DNA from: Labilibaculum filiforme
GTDB taxonomy: Bacteria; Bacteroidota; Bacteroidia; Bacteroidales; Marinifilaceae
Reading direction: 5' to 3'
Assembly: GCF_002843315.1 (NCBI RefSeq)
Contig: NZ_MVDD01000013.1
Span: forward strand, 1-64,000
DNA: 64,000 nucleotides
Every line of letters begins with the position of its first letter. Position 1 is the stretch's first letter. Under the pieces are notes generated by a model. It did no database searches and was not told where the DNA came from. It saw only the letters and a list, made by a program, of their open reading frames with translations. Of the stretch, positions 63,817-64,000 are shown piece after piece. The position numbers were made by a program, and so were the translations under genes.

Positions 63817-64000
63817 ATGACAACAAACACCACATACAAGTTGAAAAATACGGTTCGAATTGTGACAGCAACCTCGCTTTTCGATGGACATGATGCTTCC
63901 ATTAACATCATGCGAAGAATCATTCAGGCTTCGGGTGCTGAAGTTATTCATCTGGGACACAATCGATCGGTGGAAGAGATCGTGAATTGTGCGATCCAAG
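63817..64000 (+). CDS. icmF: IcmF-type B12-dependent acyl-CoA mutase, N-terminus only
   Basis: The 61 codons visible before the window edge start [20 protein letters not shown] and contain [17 protein letters not shown] and [15 protein letters not shown]. This is the cobalamin-binding domain, with the DGHD motif that supplies the His ligand to B12. A B12 domain at the very start of the protein is the arrangement of IcmF, in which B12 domain, G-protein chaperone and mutase are fused, whereas MutB carries it at the C-terminus. Its place after the acyl-CoA genes fits isobutyryl/butyryl or related acyl-CoA interconversion. The gene is cut by the window end. Confidence 0.78.
   Translation, partial: MTTNTTYKLKNTVRIVTATSLFDGHDASINIMRRIIQASGAEVIHLGHNRSVEEIVNCAIQ

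Overview
This window is bacterial chromosome from the phylum Bacteroidota. It is AT-rich, has few Shine-Dalgarno sites, carries many lipoproteins and FtsX/NapH-type proteins, and its intergenic DNA is full of the short palindromic repeats common in this phylum. Gene content suggests a marine or sediment facultative anaerobe of the Marinilabiliales/Marinifilaceae type. That placement is a guess from gene style, not from a marker gene.

Layout. 1-4240: an IS3-type transposase start that cuts off a TPR gene, a six-hairpin glycoside hydrolase and an OB-fold lipoprotein, all on the minus strand. 4689-33567: about 29 kb of genes all on the plus strand, and the most unusual part of the window. It holds six PQQ-like beta-propellers, an NHL propeller, a tiny Tat protein with four cysteines, a Tat ferredoxin, a NosR/NapH-like membrane polyferredoxin, a fused NuoE-NuoF protein, a 2Fe-2S/GltD-like flavoprotein lacking its NADPH domain, a LolD/FtsX-type ABC transporter, a ferredoxin with a cysteine tail, a radical SAM protein, a DUF116-polyprenyl synthase fusion and two terpene cyclase/prenyltransferase-fold proteins. 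A 310-bp tandem array interrupts it and ends exactly at a start codon. My reading, which is inference, is a cell-envelope redox system fed by NADH and tied to a dedicated isoprenoid product.

34098-38130: an exonuclease-fold/BRCT protein lacking catalytic residues, an M18 aminopeptidase and a YkgJ-type protein, followed by a 97-bp tandem array. 39059-43010: two minus-strand genes (a small membrane protein and a large GHKL-ATPase/DUF3883 protein) bounded by inverted-repeat sites whose ends match the start of each unit, as in integron gene cassettes. 43548-43745: a 20-bp-period repeat.

43992-54344: housekeeping and envelope genes, namely a helical protein, a phospholipase D/ClsC-like lipoprotein, an MsbA-like ABC exporter, a DUF1801 protein, an MscS channel, an L7/L12-like membrane protein, a zinc metallopeptidase and a YebC/TACO1 protein. 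54697-64000: a beta-oxidation set (enoyl-CoA hydratase, hydroxyacyl-CoA dehydrogenase, thiolase, acyl-CoA dehydrogenase, EtfB, EtfA, a two-gene membrane ETF oxidoreductase) leading into the start of an IcmF-type B12-dependent acyl-CoA mutase. Together they should oxidise short or branched acyl-CoAs and pass the electrons to quinone.

No rRNA, tRNA, CRISPR array or riboswitch was recognised.
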